Shown piece after piece: positions 34,605 to 43,884 of a DNA stretch of 64,000 bases (positions are counted from its first letter, which is position 1; each line of letters opens with the position of its first letter). The stretch spans positions 1 to 64,000 of the forward strand of contig DASRJH010000085.1 of assembly GCA_035649575.1 (NCBI GenBank). Reading direction: 5' to 3'. Origin of the DNA: DASVAL01 sp035649575. Lineage in GTDB: Bacteria > Planctomycetota > UBA1135 > UBA2386. Both the position numbers and the translations under genes were made by a program. A model generated the notes under the pieces. The model ran no database searches. It had not been told where the DNA came from and saw only the letters and a list, made by a program, of their open reading frames with translations.

Positions 34605-36434
34605 ATGAATCCCCTTCTTTCGTCCCTTTGCGTGGTTTCGGCGCTGACTGCAGCGGCCACCGCGCAGTGCTTCGAGTCCAACTACGGCGTGCTCGCCGGC
34701 TACGGCGACGACGTGTTGTTCACGCCACAGCCGATGAACATCACCTTCCCGATGGCCGGCGTCGCAGCGAGCTACACGCACGCGCACATCAGCACGAACG
34801 GTGTGTTCTGGCTGACGACCGGTGCTGCAGGGATCGGCAGCACGATTTCGGGCTATCCGTCGCTCGCCACCTACCTGGGCACGGCCGGCCAGTCGGCGCG
34901 CATCGCTCCCATGTGGATGGACCTCGACCACCTGCCAGCCAATGGCGGTGGCGTGTTCTACAACAACACGATTCCCGGCAAGTTCGTAGTGACGTGGGCC
35001 AACGCCGAGGAGTGGGGCACACAAGCAACGACTCCGACGTTCACGGTCCAGGCGCAGCTGTTCGCGAACGGCGACGTGATCTTCTTCTACAACTCGTCGA
35101 CCTACGGGGCCAGCTACGTGAACCAACTCCAGTTGCGCTGCGGCCTCTCCGAGGGCAACGGCGTGGCGAACCCTGGCTCGGTCGACTTGTCCGCGGGAAA
35201 CATCAACCTGACTTCCTTCGTGATGTACGAGCAGTTCCCCCTCAACGTGTGGGACCTCCAGGGCACTTCGGTGACCTTTCTGTATGGCGGCACTGGCTAC
35301 ATACAGACAGCCAGCGCCTGCACTCCGGCCTACCACGAGAGCTACGGCTCGGGCTGCTACGACATCAGCGACTCGTTCTATCAATTCATTCCCACTGCGA
35401 CGACGGCTCCGGCGATCCTCAACGGCCAGTCGATGGTCATGACGCCGGCTGGCAGCAATTACTCAGTGGTGTGGGGTGGTGCCACCTACGTGCCGCCGAC
35501 CGGTGCGAGCACGATCACCCTCACCGACGACAGCGAAGCCGCGCAGCCGATCTCAGCTCCGTTCCCGACCCCTGCGGGTCCGGTCAGCACTCTATACGTG
35601 GGATCGAACGGCATCGTCTCGGTCGCCGCCAACTCGAGTGCGCTGTCGTACACGCCTTATGCCCCCACGTTCTTGAACGCGCCTGTCATGGCTTGGTGGA
35701 GCTGGCACGACTACAATCCCGCCGAACCGGGCAGCGGCCAGGTGAAGTACCACGAAGCGACCGTGGGACCGAACACGATTGCCTACATCACGTTCGATGG
35801 AGTCGAGAGCTACTCCACGCCGGCAGGGCCCAACCCGAGCACGCTGCAGTTCCAGTTCAACCTGACGACCGGTGATGTGGCGATCGTATGGGTGACCATC
35901 GACGGCAACCCCACGAGCGCCTTTGGCAGCGCGCACCTGATCGGCTGGTCGCCCGGTGGCCCCTCGAGCGACGAGGGCAGCATCAACCTCGCCACGGCAC
36001 TGCCGTTCGTCACGCAGTCGGCGAACATCTTCGCGATGAATCTGTCGGCTACGCCGTCGCCGGTCTCGACCGCCACTTCGGGCACTCTCCTGACCTACAC
36101 GACGACCAACATGATCGAGTACGCTCCGAGTTCTGGCGTCTACGTCGGCCTGAACATCCTGAGCGTCGCCCAGGTCCCAGGTGGGATCCCTCTGGCGATC
36201 CTCGGCGCCCCAGGCTGCAACGCCTACGTGGGCTCGCTCGACCTCCTGCAGGCGATGGTCGGCGTCACATCGACCAACAGCGTGACGTTCCCGCTGCCAG
36301 CTGGCGTCCCGCAGGGCTTCCAGCTGTTCTCGCAGTCCGTTGGCCTGATCACTCCTTTCAGTCTGCCCAATGGCCAGAATGCTGCAGGTTGGATAGTCAG
36401 CAACGGCCTGAAGAGTTACATCTCGGTGTTCTAG
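34605..36434 (+). CDS. Secreted beta-rich protein with two NIDO-like halves
   Basis: A 609-residue protein with a signal peptide (about residues 1-22, cleavage near ATAQ). It contains two similar extracellular modules: residues about 40-235 (HISTNGVFWL, ARIAPMWMDLDH, FVVTWANAEEW, NGDVIFFYNS) and about 300-495 (TLYVGSNGIVSV, APVMAWWSW, IAYITFDGVES, TTGDVAIVWVTID). Both resemble NIDO domains of animal nidogen-type adhesins. A C-terminal module of about 80 residues (ILGAPGCNAYVGSLD) may be a sorting or anchoring domain; its exact role is unknown. Asn/Ser/Thr-rich composition fits a large surface or secreted protein. No enzyme motif is seen. Confidence 0.75.
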   Translation: MNPLLSSLCVVSALTAAATAQCFESNYGVLAGYGDDVLFTPQPMNITFPMAGVAASYTHAHISTNGVFWLTTGAAGIGSTISGYPSLATYLGTAGQSARIAPMWMDLDHLPANGGGVFYNNTIPGKFVVTWANAEEWGTQATTPTFTVQAQLFANGDVIFFYNSSTYGASYVNQLQLRCGLSEGNGVANPGSVDLSAGNINLTSFVMYEQFPLNVWDLQGTSVTFLYGGTGYIQTASACTPAYHESYGSGCYDISDSFYQFIPTATTAPAILNGQSMVMTPAGSNYSVVWGGATYVPPTGASTITLTDDSEAAQPISAPFPTPAGPVSTLYVGSNGIVSVAANSSALSYTPYAPTFLNAPVMAWWSWHDYNPAEPGSGQVKYHEATVGPNTIAYITFDGVESYSTPAGPNPSTLQFQFNLTTGDVAIVWVTIDGNPTSAFGSAHLIGWSPGGPSSDEGSINLATALPFVTQSANIFAMNLSATPSPVSTATSGTLLTYTTTNMIEYAPSSGVYVGLNILSVAQVPGGIPLAILGAPGCNAYVGSLDLLQAMVGVTSTNSVTFPLPAGVPQGFQLFSQSVGLITPFSLPNGQNAAGWIVSNGLKSYISVF

Positions 36435-36452
36435 CCCGCAAGTTCACGATTC

Positions 36453-36477
36453 GCCGCGCGCCCTCTCGGCGCGCGGC
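36453..36477 (+). terminator. Strong GC hairpin after the NIDO-like protein gene
   Basis: GCCGCGCGCC and GGCGCGCGGC form a perfect ten-base-pair stem with a five-base loop (ctctc), starting 18 bases after the stop codon. There is no T-run, so termination may rely on the hairpin alone or it may act as an mRNA 3' end stabiliser. It also lies downstream of the convergent gmhB. Confidence 0.6.
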
Positions 36478-36505
36478 ATGCCTCGGCTCGATCGTCGACT
36501 TCCTG

Positions 36506-37075
36506 CTACGCGGACGTTCGTGCTGGTCCGAGCAGCCAGGCAACGGCGGAAGCTAGATCGTCCGCTTCGTGGTCGGGCACGTGCCCTGCCTTCTGCAACA
36601 TTGCGAGCTCGGCGCTTACCGGTTTGCCGCTGTGCAGGTAGACAGTGCGCAGCGGCAGGCCTTTCGCCATCAGCAGGTCGCGTGCGCTGTCGCCGATCAA
36701 GACGCCGCCCGTGAACTCGACGCCGAGCAGCTCGCGTGCCTGATGCAGCAGGCCGGCGGCCGGCTTGCGACAGGCGCAGGCGCCGCCGTATTCGCCGTTC
36801 GCGTCCGGATGGTGGGGGCAGTGCAGGTAGGCCTCGGGCAGCCCGCGCAGGCGGTCGTGCAGTACGGCGTGCACACGCGCCAGGTCGCTCTCGCTGTAGA
36901 GGCCGCGCGCGATGCCGCTCTGGTTCGTCAGGACCACGATGCGGTAGTCGGCATCGTGCAGCAGTTGCAGTGCGGGCACGACGCCGGCCAGGACTTCGAG
37001 CTGGTGGGGCTGCGACACGAATCCGACTTCGCGGTTCAGCGTGCCGTCGCGATCGAGGAAGACTGTCCGTCTCAC
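36506..37075 (-). CDS. gmhB: D-glycero-beta-D-manno-heptose 1,7-bisphosphate 7-phosphatase
   Basis: GmhB removes the 7-phosphate in ADP-heptose synthesis for LPS core. The 189-residue HAD-family enzyme has DRDGT (nucleophile D8, acid D10), LTNQSGIARG and IGDSARDL. It also has the zinc-binding loop specific to GmhB (C86, H88, C100, C102). No other heptose genes are adjacent. Its start overlaps the PEGA lipoprotein stop by four bases, so the two are co-transcribed. Confidence 0.93.
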   Translation of the reverse strand: MRRTVFLDRDGTLNREVGFVSQPHQLEVLAGVVPALQLLHDADYRIVVLTNQSGIARGLYSESDLARVHAVLHDRLRGLPEAYLHCPHHPDANGEYGGACACRKPAAGLLHQARELLGVEFTGGVLIGDSARDLLMAKGLPLRTVYLHSGKPVSAELAMLQKAGHVPDHEADDLASAVAWLLGPARTSA

Positions 37076-37542
37076 CAGGAACCGCCGACCGATCCAGACT
37101 CTGCGGCGCGTTCGGCCAGCAGTTCGAAGCCGAGCTTCGGCGCGTCGGTGCGAGGCAACCGGACATACAGTTCACCGGGCACGATGGCGCCGCGAACGCC
37201 GAACGGGAACACGAAGTCACCGGCGGTCCAGAAGAGCGGCAGCGGCGGCATCACGAGATCGTAGGCGCCGTCGATCCACATCGACGTGTAGCCCTCGGTG
37301 TACTGGTAGAGGTGCCGGGTCACGGTGCGGTAGCCCCGCTTGCTCAGCGACACGACGTGGTCGGTCCCGAAGTTGCCCGCGATTTCGAGGTGCGCTGGTG
37401 TCGTGCGGCCCGTGTCGCGACCGTCGATCGCGATGTGCGCACCGGCTGGATCGCTCGTGATCAACACCGGCTTCTGGCTCGTGAACCAGGTACAGGCACT
37501 GGCGGTCAGCAAAGGCAGCAGCAAGAGCGACCGGCAACGCAT
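37072..37542 (-). CDS. PEGA-domain lipoprotein
   Basis: A 156-residue protein with a lipoprotein signal (lipobox ASAC, cysteine at residue 17) and a PEGA domain (about residues 24-75: PVLITSDPAGAHIAIDG, TTPAHLEI), a small beta-sandwich often on surface proteins. A hydrophobic stretch follows (YDLVMPPLPLFWTAGDFVFPFG). A start nine bases upstream is possible. It is the first gene of a pair with gmhB. Confidence 0.8.
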   Translation of the reverse strand: MRCRSLLLLPLLTASACTWFTSQKPVLITSDPAGAHIAIDGRDTGRTTPAHLEIAGNFGTDHVVSLSKRGYRTVTRHLYQYTEGYTSMWIDGAYDLVMPPLPLFWTAGDFVFPFGVRGAIVPGELYVRLPRTDAPKLGFELLAERAAESGSVGGSW

Positions 37543-37770
37543 GGTGCACATGGTATCGGCGCGCCACGCCTGTTTCGCCAAGGCCCACGGGAAGCGCGCG
37601 TCTTCCGGTCCACCGGCCGGGCGGTCGCGCTCGTGAGGATCCCGAACCAGATGCTTCTCCCTGGCCGTAGAGCCGGTAGCATCGTGCCTCGATACAGCGC
37701 CGTTCCGGCGGTCAACCGGCGGTGCTGAGAGGCGTTTTTGGAGCCCGGTCAGAGGCTTCCCAGGAGGCTC

Positions 37771-39009
37771 ATGTTCACTCTTCATGCTGCGTTCGGCCCC
37801 GAGCTGCCGGGGTTCCGAGGTCCGTTCTTCTTGCCTGCCGCGGCGGCCGTCTGCTTGTCGGTTGCACTCGCGTTTGCCCAGGAACAGGCGCCCGCGGCGA
37901 AACCGCAGGACGCGAAGCCACAGGCCGCGATTCCGCAAGCCGCGAAGCCCCAGGCCGCGACTTCGCAAGACACGGCGCCAGCTGCGGCGGCGCCAAAGCT
38001 CGGGCGCGTGGTGGCCGATGCTGTCGCGCTGCGCTGCTGGCCGGGCAGTGTCGCGGCTCCGCCGGTCTACGAGGATGCATTGCAGAAGGACCAGATCGTC
38101 GCGCTGGGCCGCAGCGAGAATGGCTTTCGCGCCGTGATCGTTCCGCTCGGTCCGCTCGGCTATGTGAGCCGCAAGTACGCGGTCGCAACCGCGGAGGGCA
38201 AGGTGACGACGAAGGGCGCCAAGGTGGCGTTCCGCTACCGCCCGCGCACCACCGAGGCGCCGGTCACGCAGCTCGCCGACGGCACGGAGCTGTTCGTCGT
38301 CGGAGAACAGGAGGATTGGTATCGGGTGCGTGTGCCCGGTGTCGAGGCCTGGGTTGCGGAAGCGGAGGTCCAGGTCGGTACCGACGGCGATGCCGAGCTC
38401 GCTGCGGGCTACGCCGCGTGGAAGACCCGCCAGCAAGCGGAGGTGCAGCAGCGGCTCGACCAGATCGCGACGGCGCAGAAGCTCGAGGCGCAGAACAAGA
38501 TCGACCTCGCCGCCGTGCAGATCGTGCAGGACGCCTTCGCGGCCGAGCTCGCCAAGCCCACCGTCGAGCAGAAGTTCGATCCGCTCACCGAAGCCATCGC
38601 AAAGCTCGAGGCGACGCTTGCTCCGGAGTCGGCCGGCAAGGCCGCCATCGAGTCGCTGAAGGGGCGCATCAAGACGCAACGCTGGATCGCCGAGGCCACG
38701 ATCGTGCGCGACAGCAAGCCGGCGCCCGTCGTCGATGCGACGACGCCCGAGAAGAAGGACCCGACCGAGCGTTTCCAGTCGATCGGCTGGTTGCGCTACG
38801 AACGGCGCCTCGCAGGTCCCGGCGTCTATTACCTCGAGAAGGGCGGTCAACGGCAGTATCTCGTGTCGTGCAACACGGGGCGCTACGACCTCGCCTTGTT
38901 CGTCGATCGCGAGATCGGCGTGCAGGGGCCACGCCGGCGGCCGGTCACGCAGACCATGACGGTGCTCGACATCGAGCGTCTCGAAGTGCTGGGCACGGCC
39001 CGAATGTAG
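37771..39009 (+). CDS. Secreted SH3-like protein, unknown function
   Basis: A 412-residue protein with an internal-type signal peptide (hydrophobic stretch at about residues 18-35, LPAAAAVCLSVALAFA) and a low-complexity KPQAA-rich linker (about 38-75). Two SH3-like segments follow (about 80-140 and 150-205: TELFVVGEQEDWYRVRVPGVEAWVAEAEV), then a long coiled-coil region and a final beta-rich domain. SH3-like modules often bind peptidoglycan. The ATG at 37771 has AGGAGG at 37762-37767, though only three bases away; a TTG at 37738 is the alternative. Confidence 0.7.
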   Translation: MFTLHAAFGPELPGFRGPFFLPAAAAVCLSVALAFAQEQAPAAKPQDAKPQAAIPQAAKPQAATSQDTAPAAAAPKLGRVVADAVALRCWPGSVAAPPVYEDALQKDQIVALGRSENGFRAVIVPLGPLGYVSRKYAVATAEGKVTTKGAKVAFRYRPRTTEAPVTQLADGTELFVVGEQEDWYRVRVPGVEAWVAEAEVQVGTDGDAELAAGYAAWKTRQQAEVQQRLDQIATAQKLEAQNKIDLAAVQIVQDAFAAELAKPTVEQKFDPLTEAIAKLEATLAPESAGKAAIESLKGRIKTQRWIAEATIVRDSKPAPVVDATTPEKKDPTERFQSIGWLRYERRLAGPGVYYLEKGGQRQYLVSCNTGRYDLALFVDREIGVQGPRRRPVTQTMTVLDIERLEVLGTARM

Positions 39010-39224
39010 GGCCAGGCTCCTGTCGCGGCGGGGCGACCCACGAACCGGCGCAGCGTTGCACCCAGCCGCCCGATCGCGGCGACGGAAGGCGCCTTGCCGT
39101 GGGCGGATCCCGGCCAGCTCGACATGCTGCGTAGACGCGGTTCGGCGACTGCCGAAGAAGGGGTGCTGCGTCGGCGGTTCCGGCGCGGACACCCGTTCTC
39201 CGTCCGGCTCGTCGCACCGCACCC

Positions 39225-40796
39225 TTGGATCTCCGTCGATCGTTTCTCGGGCCTGCCTGCGACTGCCTTGGCCGGCTCCTTGCCATCGTCGCGAGCGCTT
39301 CGCTGCTTGCGCTCCCGGCGCAGGCACCTCTGCCAGGTGGCGAGGCGCAGCCGGCACTCGCGTGGCAACGGCACGGTGCGTTGCTGCTCGAGGCCGAGGA
39401 CCCGGTCGGCGCCTGGGACGCGTTCCGCCGCGCGCTCGCGGATGGCAGCGTCGGGGTGGAGAGCCAGATCGGACTCGGTCGCGTGCATCTCATGCTCGGC
39501 CGCAGCTGGCTCGCGCTGGCCTACGCGGAGGCCGCGATCACAGGCGATCCTGCGAACCAGAAGGCCATGGCGTTGTGCGTGCGGGCGCTGATCCGCTCGC
39601 GCGCCTTCGACGAAGCGGTGGCTCGCGCCGAGGCCTTCGTGGAGCGTGCTCCCGGAGCCGACTCGGAATTGCTCGCGTCGCGCGCGTCCGCGTTGTTCCG
39701 CGTGCAGCGCATCGACGATGCGGCCGAGGCCTACCGTCAGGTGATCAACCTCGAACCGATGCATGCGGAAGGCCACCTGCGGCTCGGCTCGGGTCTGCTC
39801 GGTCCCAGCGAGGTCACGTCGTCGAGCGAGCTCAAAGAAGCCGTGACGGCTGCTGCCGCGGGTGATCGCGAGCGCGCGATCCGCATCCTCTTTGCGACCC
39901 TCGCGGTAGAGCCGGCGCATCCGGTCGCGCATCGGCTGCTCGGCGAGGCGCTCTTCGCACAGCGGTTTGCCTCGAGCATGGCCGCCAGTGATGCGGCCTT
40001 CCGCCGGCTCGCTGCCGTCTTGCCCGTACCCGACGTGAAGGACGTGCCGATCCGGGACTTCGTGCGCCGATACGACGAGCTGTCGCCCTCGCGCCGCCTC
40101 GCGGTCGATCGCACCGCGGCGCTGTTCTCGCGGCACATCCCGCGTCTCGTGGCGGTCGGCGGGCGGCACGACCTGCTCGGTGAACTCGAACGCACGACCG
40201 ATGCGGGGCCGCGTCACAACCTGCGCGGCAAGCGCACCTTCGATGGTCGCGTGTGGGACGACGTGCGCGGTGTGGGCGGCATCCAGGCGGCGACCGGCAT
40301 CGAGGCGCTCGACGACGCGGCGCAGTTCGGCTTCGACACGCTGGCCCACGAGATCGCGCACCAGGCGCACTTCTTCAGTCTGTTGCCGCTGCAGCGCGCG
40401 CGCATCCGCGCGCTCTACCAGCGTGCGCTCGCCGGCGGACACTGCCTCGACTACTACGCGGCGAGCAACGAAGCCGAGTACTTCGGCCAGGGTGTCGAGG
40501 CCTTCGCGAGCCTCGCGAAGCGACCGGGCGGCGAGACCACGCATGGTCACACGCGCTTCGAGTTGTACGCCGTGGACCGCGAGCTGCACGACTTCGTGGC
40601 GACGTTGGTCGACTACGATCCGCTGAAGCTGCCGGGCACTCGCGAACGCGTGCTCGAGGCGGCCGTGGCGGTCGCGCTGCGGTGCGGTCGGTCCGAGGAC
40701 GCGCTGGTGGCCGCGACGATGATGAGCCCCGGACCCGAGCGCGAACGGCTGCTGGCCGAGGCCGAGCGCGCGGCTGCGGCCGCACGCTGTCACTGA
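39225..40796 (+). CDS. Secreted TPR protein with HExxH metalloprotease-like motif
   Basis: A 523-residue protein. A hydrophobic segment (about residues 16-34) looks like a signal peptide. TPR-like repeats span about 45-260 (AEAYRQVINLEPMHAEGHLRLG). The C-terminal part has HEIAH (residues 375-379) in TLAHEIAHQAHF, followed 40 residues on by NEAEYFGQGVEAF, giving the two histidines and a distal glutamate of a zincin. This resembles lethal-factor-like or M48-related gluzincins but no family is certain. The start is a TTG at 39225; no ATG exists before the repeats. The scaffold may present substrates to the protease, which is inference. Confidence 0.68.
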   Translation: MDLRRSFLGPACDCLGRLLAIVASASLLALPAQAPLPGGEAQPALAWQRHGALLLEAEDPVGAWDAFRRALADGSVGVESQIGLGRVHLMLGRSWLALAYAEAAITGDPANQKAMALCVRALIRSRAFDEAVARAEAFVERAPGADSELLASRASALFRVQRIDDAAEAYRQVINLEPMHAEGHLRLGSGLLGPSEVTSSSELKEAVTAAAAGDRERAIRILFATLAVEPAHPVAHRLLGEALFAQRFASSMAASDAAFRRLAAVLPVPDVKDVPIRDFVRRYDELSPSRRLAVDRTAALFSRHIPRLVAVGGRHDLLGELERTTDAGPRHNLRGKRTFDGRVWDDVRGVGGIQAATGIEALDDAAQFGFDTLAHEIAHQAHFFSLLPLQRARIRALYQRALAGGHCLDYYAASNEAEYFGQGVEAFASLAKRPGGETTHGHTRFELYAVDRELHDFVATLVDYDPLKLPGTRERVLEAAVAVALRCGRSEDALVAATMMSPGPERERLLAEAERAAAAARCH

Positions 40797-40836
40797 CCGG
40801 TCGCCCTGCTGCGACGTTGCTCGCGGGAACGGAGGG

Positions 40837-40864
40837 TTGCCCGGCCCGGCCCACTTCCTATTCT
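40837..40864 (+). promoter_or_regulatory. hutU promoter TTGCCC-N16-TATTCT
   Basis: TTGCCC (40837-40842) and TATTCT (40859-40864) are 16 bases apart. The predicted transcript would begin at or within a base of the hutU ATG at 40872, suggesting leaderless translation. Confidence 0.4.
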
Positions 40865-40871
40865 CTGCCTT

Positions 40872-42512
40872 ATGGCCGCCTACCGCGCACCCCGAGGCAA
40901 GACGATCACCTGTGCGAACTGGCAGATCGAGGCTGCCTACCGCATGGTCCAGAACAACCTGGACGCAGAAGTGGCCGAAGACCCCGAGCGGCTGATCGTC
41001 TACGGCGGCCTCGGCAAGGCCGCGCGCAATCCCGACGCGCTGCAGGGGATCCTCGCGACGCTGCGCCGGCTGCGACCCGAGCAGACGATGCTCGTGCAGT
41101 CGGGCAAGTGTGTCGGTGTGTTCACGACGCACGGCGATGCGCCGCGCGTGCTGCTCGCGAACAGCAACCTCGTCGGCGACTGGGCGAACTGGGACGAGTT
41201 CCGCCGGCTCGACGCGCTGGGTCTGATCATGTACGGCCAGATGACGGCGGGCTCGTGGATCTACATCGGCACCCAGGGCATCGTGCAGGGCACCTACGAG
41301 ACGTTCGTCGCGGCCGGCAAGCGGCACTTCGGCGGCAACCTGAAGGGCCGGCTCGTGCTCACGGCGGGCCTCGGCGGTATGGGGGGCGCGCAGCCGTTGG
41401 CCGTGGCGATGGCCGGTGGTGTCTGCCTCGCGGCCGACGTCGATCGCTCGCGTATCGAGAAGCGCCTCAAGACGCGGTATCTCGACGAGCTCGTCGAGGA
41501 TCCGAGGGACGCGTTGAAGGCGGCGTTCGAGAAGAAGCAGCGCGGCGTCGCGTGGTCGATCGGTGTGCCTTGCAACGCGACGGAGCTGCTGGCGGTCGTG
41601 CGCGACAGCGGCCACGTCCCGGACATGCTGACCGACCAGACCTCGGCGCACGACATGCTGGCCGGCTACGTGCCCGACGGCATGACCCTTCAGGCGGCGA
41701 AGCAGCTGCGCGAACGCGATCCCAAGGCCTACCTCGTGCAATCGCGCCGCACGGTCGCGAGGCACGTGGCGCTGATGCTCGACCTGCAGGAGCGAGGCGC
41801 GGTCACCTTCGACTACGGCAACAACATCCGCACCGAAGCGCGCGACGCCGGCGTCGCCGAGGCATTCCGCATCAAGGGCTTCATCCCCGAATACATCCGG
41901 CCGCTGTTCTGCGAGGGGCGTGGCCCGTTCCGCTGGGTCGCGCTGAGCGGCAACCCGCAGGACATCGCGCGCACCGACCTCCTCGCGCTGCAACTGTTCG
42001 GCGACAACGTGTCGTTGCGCATGTGGATCGAGAAGGCGCAGAAGCAGATCGCGTTCCAGGGTCTGCCCGCGCGCATCCTGTGGCTCGGTTACGGCGAACG
42101 CGCGCGCTTCGGGCTGGCCGTGAACGAGCTCGTCGCGAAAGGAGAGCTCGAGGCACCGATCGTCTTCGGCCGCGACCACCTCGATTGCGGCTCGGTGGCT
42201 TCGCCGTATCGCGAGACCGAGTCGATGCGCGACGGCAGCGACGCGATCGCCGACTGGCCATTGCTCAACGCGATGCTCAACGTCGCCGCGGGCGCGAGCT
42301 GGGTGTCGATCCACCACGGCGGCGGCGTCGGCATGGGCAAGTCGATCCACGCGGGCCAGGTCACGGTCGCCGACGGCACGGCCGCCGCGGCGGCGCGCAT
42401 CCAGCGCGTCTTCACGTGCGATCCGGGAATCGGCGTGGCGCGGCACGCCGATGCCGGCTACGAGGCGGCGCGGGCGTTCGCGCGCGCGGCGAACGTCGAC
42501 CTCGGTGGGTAG
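40872..42512 (+). CDS. hutU: Urocanate hydratase
   Basis: HutU converts urocanate to imidazolonepropionate with NAD+ as a tightly bound electrophile, the second step of histidine breakdown. The 546-residue length and motifs match ([35 protein letters not shown], and the active-site region [17 protein letters not shown]). Other hut genes (hutH, hutI, hutG) are absent from the window. It appears to be a single-gene transcript. Confidence 0.96.
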   Translation: MAAYRAPRGKTITCANWQIEAAYRMVQNNLDAEVAEDPERLIVYGGLGKAARNPDALQGILATLRRLRPEQTMLVQSGKCVGVFTTHGDAPRVLLANSNLVGDWANWDEFRRLDALGLIMYGQMTAGSWIYIGTQGIVQGTYETFVAAGKRHFGGNLKGRLVLTAGLGGMGGAQPLAVAMAGGVCLAADVDRSRIEKRLKTRYLDELVEDPRDALKAAFEKKQRGVAWSIGVPCNATELLAVVRDSGHVPDMLTDQTSAHDMLAGYVPDGMTLQAAKQLRERDPKAYLVQSRRTVARHVALMLDLQERGAVTFDYGNNIRTEARDAGVAEAFRIKGFIPEYIRPLFCEGRGPFRWVALSGNPQDIARTDLLALQLFGDNVSLRMWIEKAQKQIAFQGLPARILWLGYGERARFGLAVNELVAKGELEAPIVFGRDHLDCGSVASPYRETESMRDGSDAIADWPLLNAMLNVAAGASWVSIHHGGGVGMGKSIHAGQVTVADGTAAAAARIQRVFTCDPGIGVARHADAGYEAARAFARAANVDLGG

Positions 42513-42591
42513 TGGAACCGCTGCGCCACGCGGGCGCTTTCTGCTCGCTCGCCGGGCTGGCCCGCGCAACCATATGGGCGCGTAGCAACTC

Positions 42592-43884
42592 ATGCAGCGA
42601 ACTCTCGATTGCGACGTCGTCGTGGTGGGGGGCGGCCCCGCGGGTGCCGCCGCCGCGGCCCGTCTCGCACAGAAGGGCCGTTCCGTGCTCGTGCTCGAGG
42701 GCGAACGCTTCCCGCGTTTCCACATCGGCGAGTCGCTGCTGCCGCTCGGCGACAAGGTCTTCGGGCAGCTCGGCTGTCGCGACCGGCTCGCGAAAGCGGG
42801 CTTCGTCCAGAAGTTCGGCGCGCGCCTCGTGTCGCCGTGCGGCACGCATACGGTGCTCTTCGATTTCGCCTCGCAGAGCAACATCGATCCGCCGTGGACC
42901 TTCCAGGTGCATCGCGCCGAGTTCGATGCGATCCTGCTCGAGCACGCCAAAGCCAGCGGTGCGAAGGTCGTGTTTGGCCGCGCGCGCGACTACCACTGCT
43001 CTGCCGACGGCGTTTCGATCGACTTCACCGACGAAGCTGGCCGCAGCGAGACCGTGCGCTGCAAGGCCGTGATCGATGCGAGTGGGCGCACCGGGCTCGT
43101 GGCCAGGCGCGAAGGTGTGCGCATCGTCGATCAGGAGCTCAGGAAGGCCGCCGTCTACGCGCATTTCCGCAAGGTGCCGGCCGAACCCGGTCAGCGCGCC
43201 GGGGACACGGTGCTCGTGTCGCTGCCGAAGCTCGGCTGGATGTGGTTCATCCCGCTCAAGAACGGGATCACGAGCGTCGGCGCCGTGCTCGACCTCACCG
43301 ACTACCAGTCGCGCACGAAAGGCGACGCGGCGGCGATCTTCGCCGAGAGCGTGGCTGCGGTGCCGGCGGCAGCGAGGTTGCTCGCAGCGGCGGAACGCGT
43401 CGGCGAATTCTCGGTCGAGAGCGGCTTCAGCTATCGCGCGCGTACCTACAGCGGCGATCGATGGCTGCTCGCGGGCGATGCGGGTTCGTTCCTCGACCCC
43501 GTGTTCTCGACCGGCGTGCTGATGGCGTTGCGCGGCGGGATCGAGGCGGCCGACGCGGCTGTTGCGGCCTTCGTGCAGCCTAGGGGCAACCGCGCGGCCG
43601 TGCTGCGGCGCTTCGACGCGCGCTTGCACCGCCGCTACTACTTCGTGCGGCGCTTCGTGACCGGTTTCTACGATCCGCACACACGCGACATCTTCTTCGC
43701 GCCGCGGCCGTTGTTCGGCATGACGCGGGCCGTCACGAAGGTGCTGGCGGGGGGCTTCGATCCGAGTCTGATCGACCGCTTGCGGCTCGAGCTGTTCTTC
43801 CTGGTCGGTCGCTTGCAGCGCCGCTACGATCTCGTGCCGCGGCGCTGCGGCGCGCGGGCCGCGCTCGCGATGGAGCGCCCGTGA
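42592..43884 (+). CDS. FAD-dependent halogenase-like oxidoreductase
   Basis: A 430-residue flavoprotein. The FAD-binding GGGPAGAAAA motif starts at residue 13. The HIGESLLP segment (about 44-51), the KFG near residue 74 and the WxWxIP motif (W216, W218, I220, P221) are features of flavin-dependent halogenases and their relatives. Whether it halogenates cannot be decided: many proteins with this motif set are oxidases, dehydrogenases or reductases of polyenes and isoprenoids. No flavin reductase gene is adjacent. The next gene overlaps it by four bases (GTGA). Confidence 0.78.
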   Translation: MQRTLDCDVVVVGGGPAGAAAAARLAQKGRSVLVLEGERFPRFHIGESLLPLGDKVFGQLGCRDRLAKAGFVQKFGARLVSPCGTHTVLFDFASQSNIDPPWTFQVHRAEFDAILLEHAKASGAKVVFGRARDYHCSADGVSIDFTDEAGRSETVRCKAVIDASGRTGLVARREGVRIVDQELRKAAVYAHFRKVPAEPGQRAGDTVLVSLPKLGWMWFIPLKNGITSVGAVLDLTDYQSRTKGDAAAIFAESVAAVPAAARLLAAAERVGEFSVESGFSYRARTYSGDRWLLAGDAGSFLDPVFSTGVLMALRGGIEAADAAVAAFVQPRGNRAAVLRRFDARLHRRYYFVRRFVTGFYDPHTRDIFFAPRPLFGMTRAVTKVLAGGFDPSLIDRLRLELFFLVGRLQRRYDLVPRRCGARAALAMERP

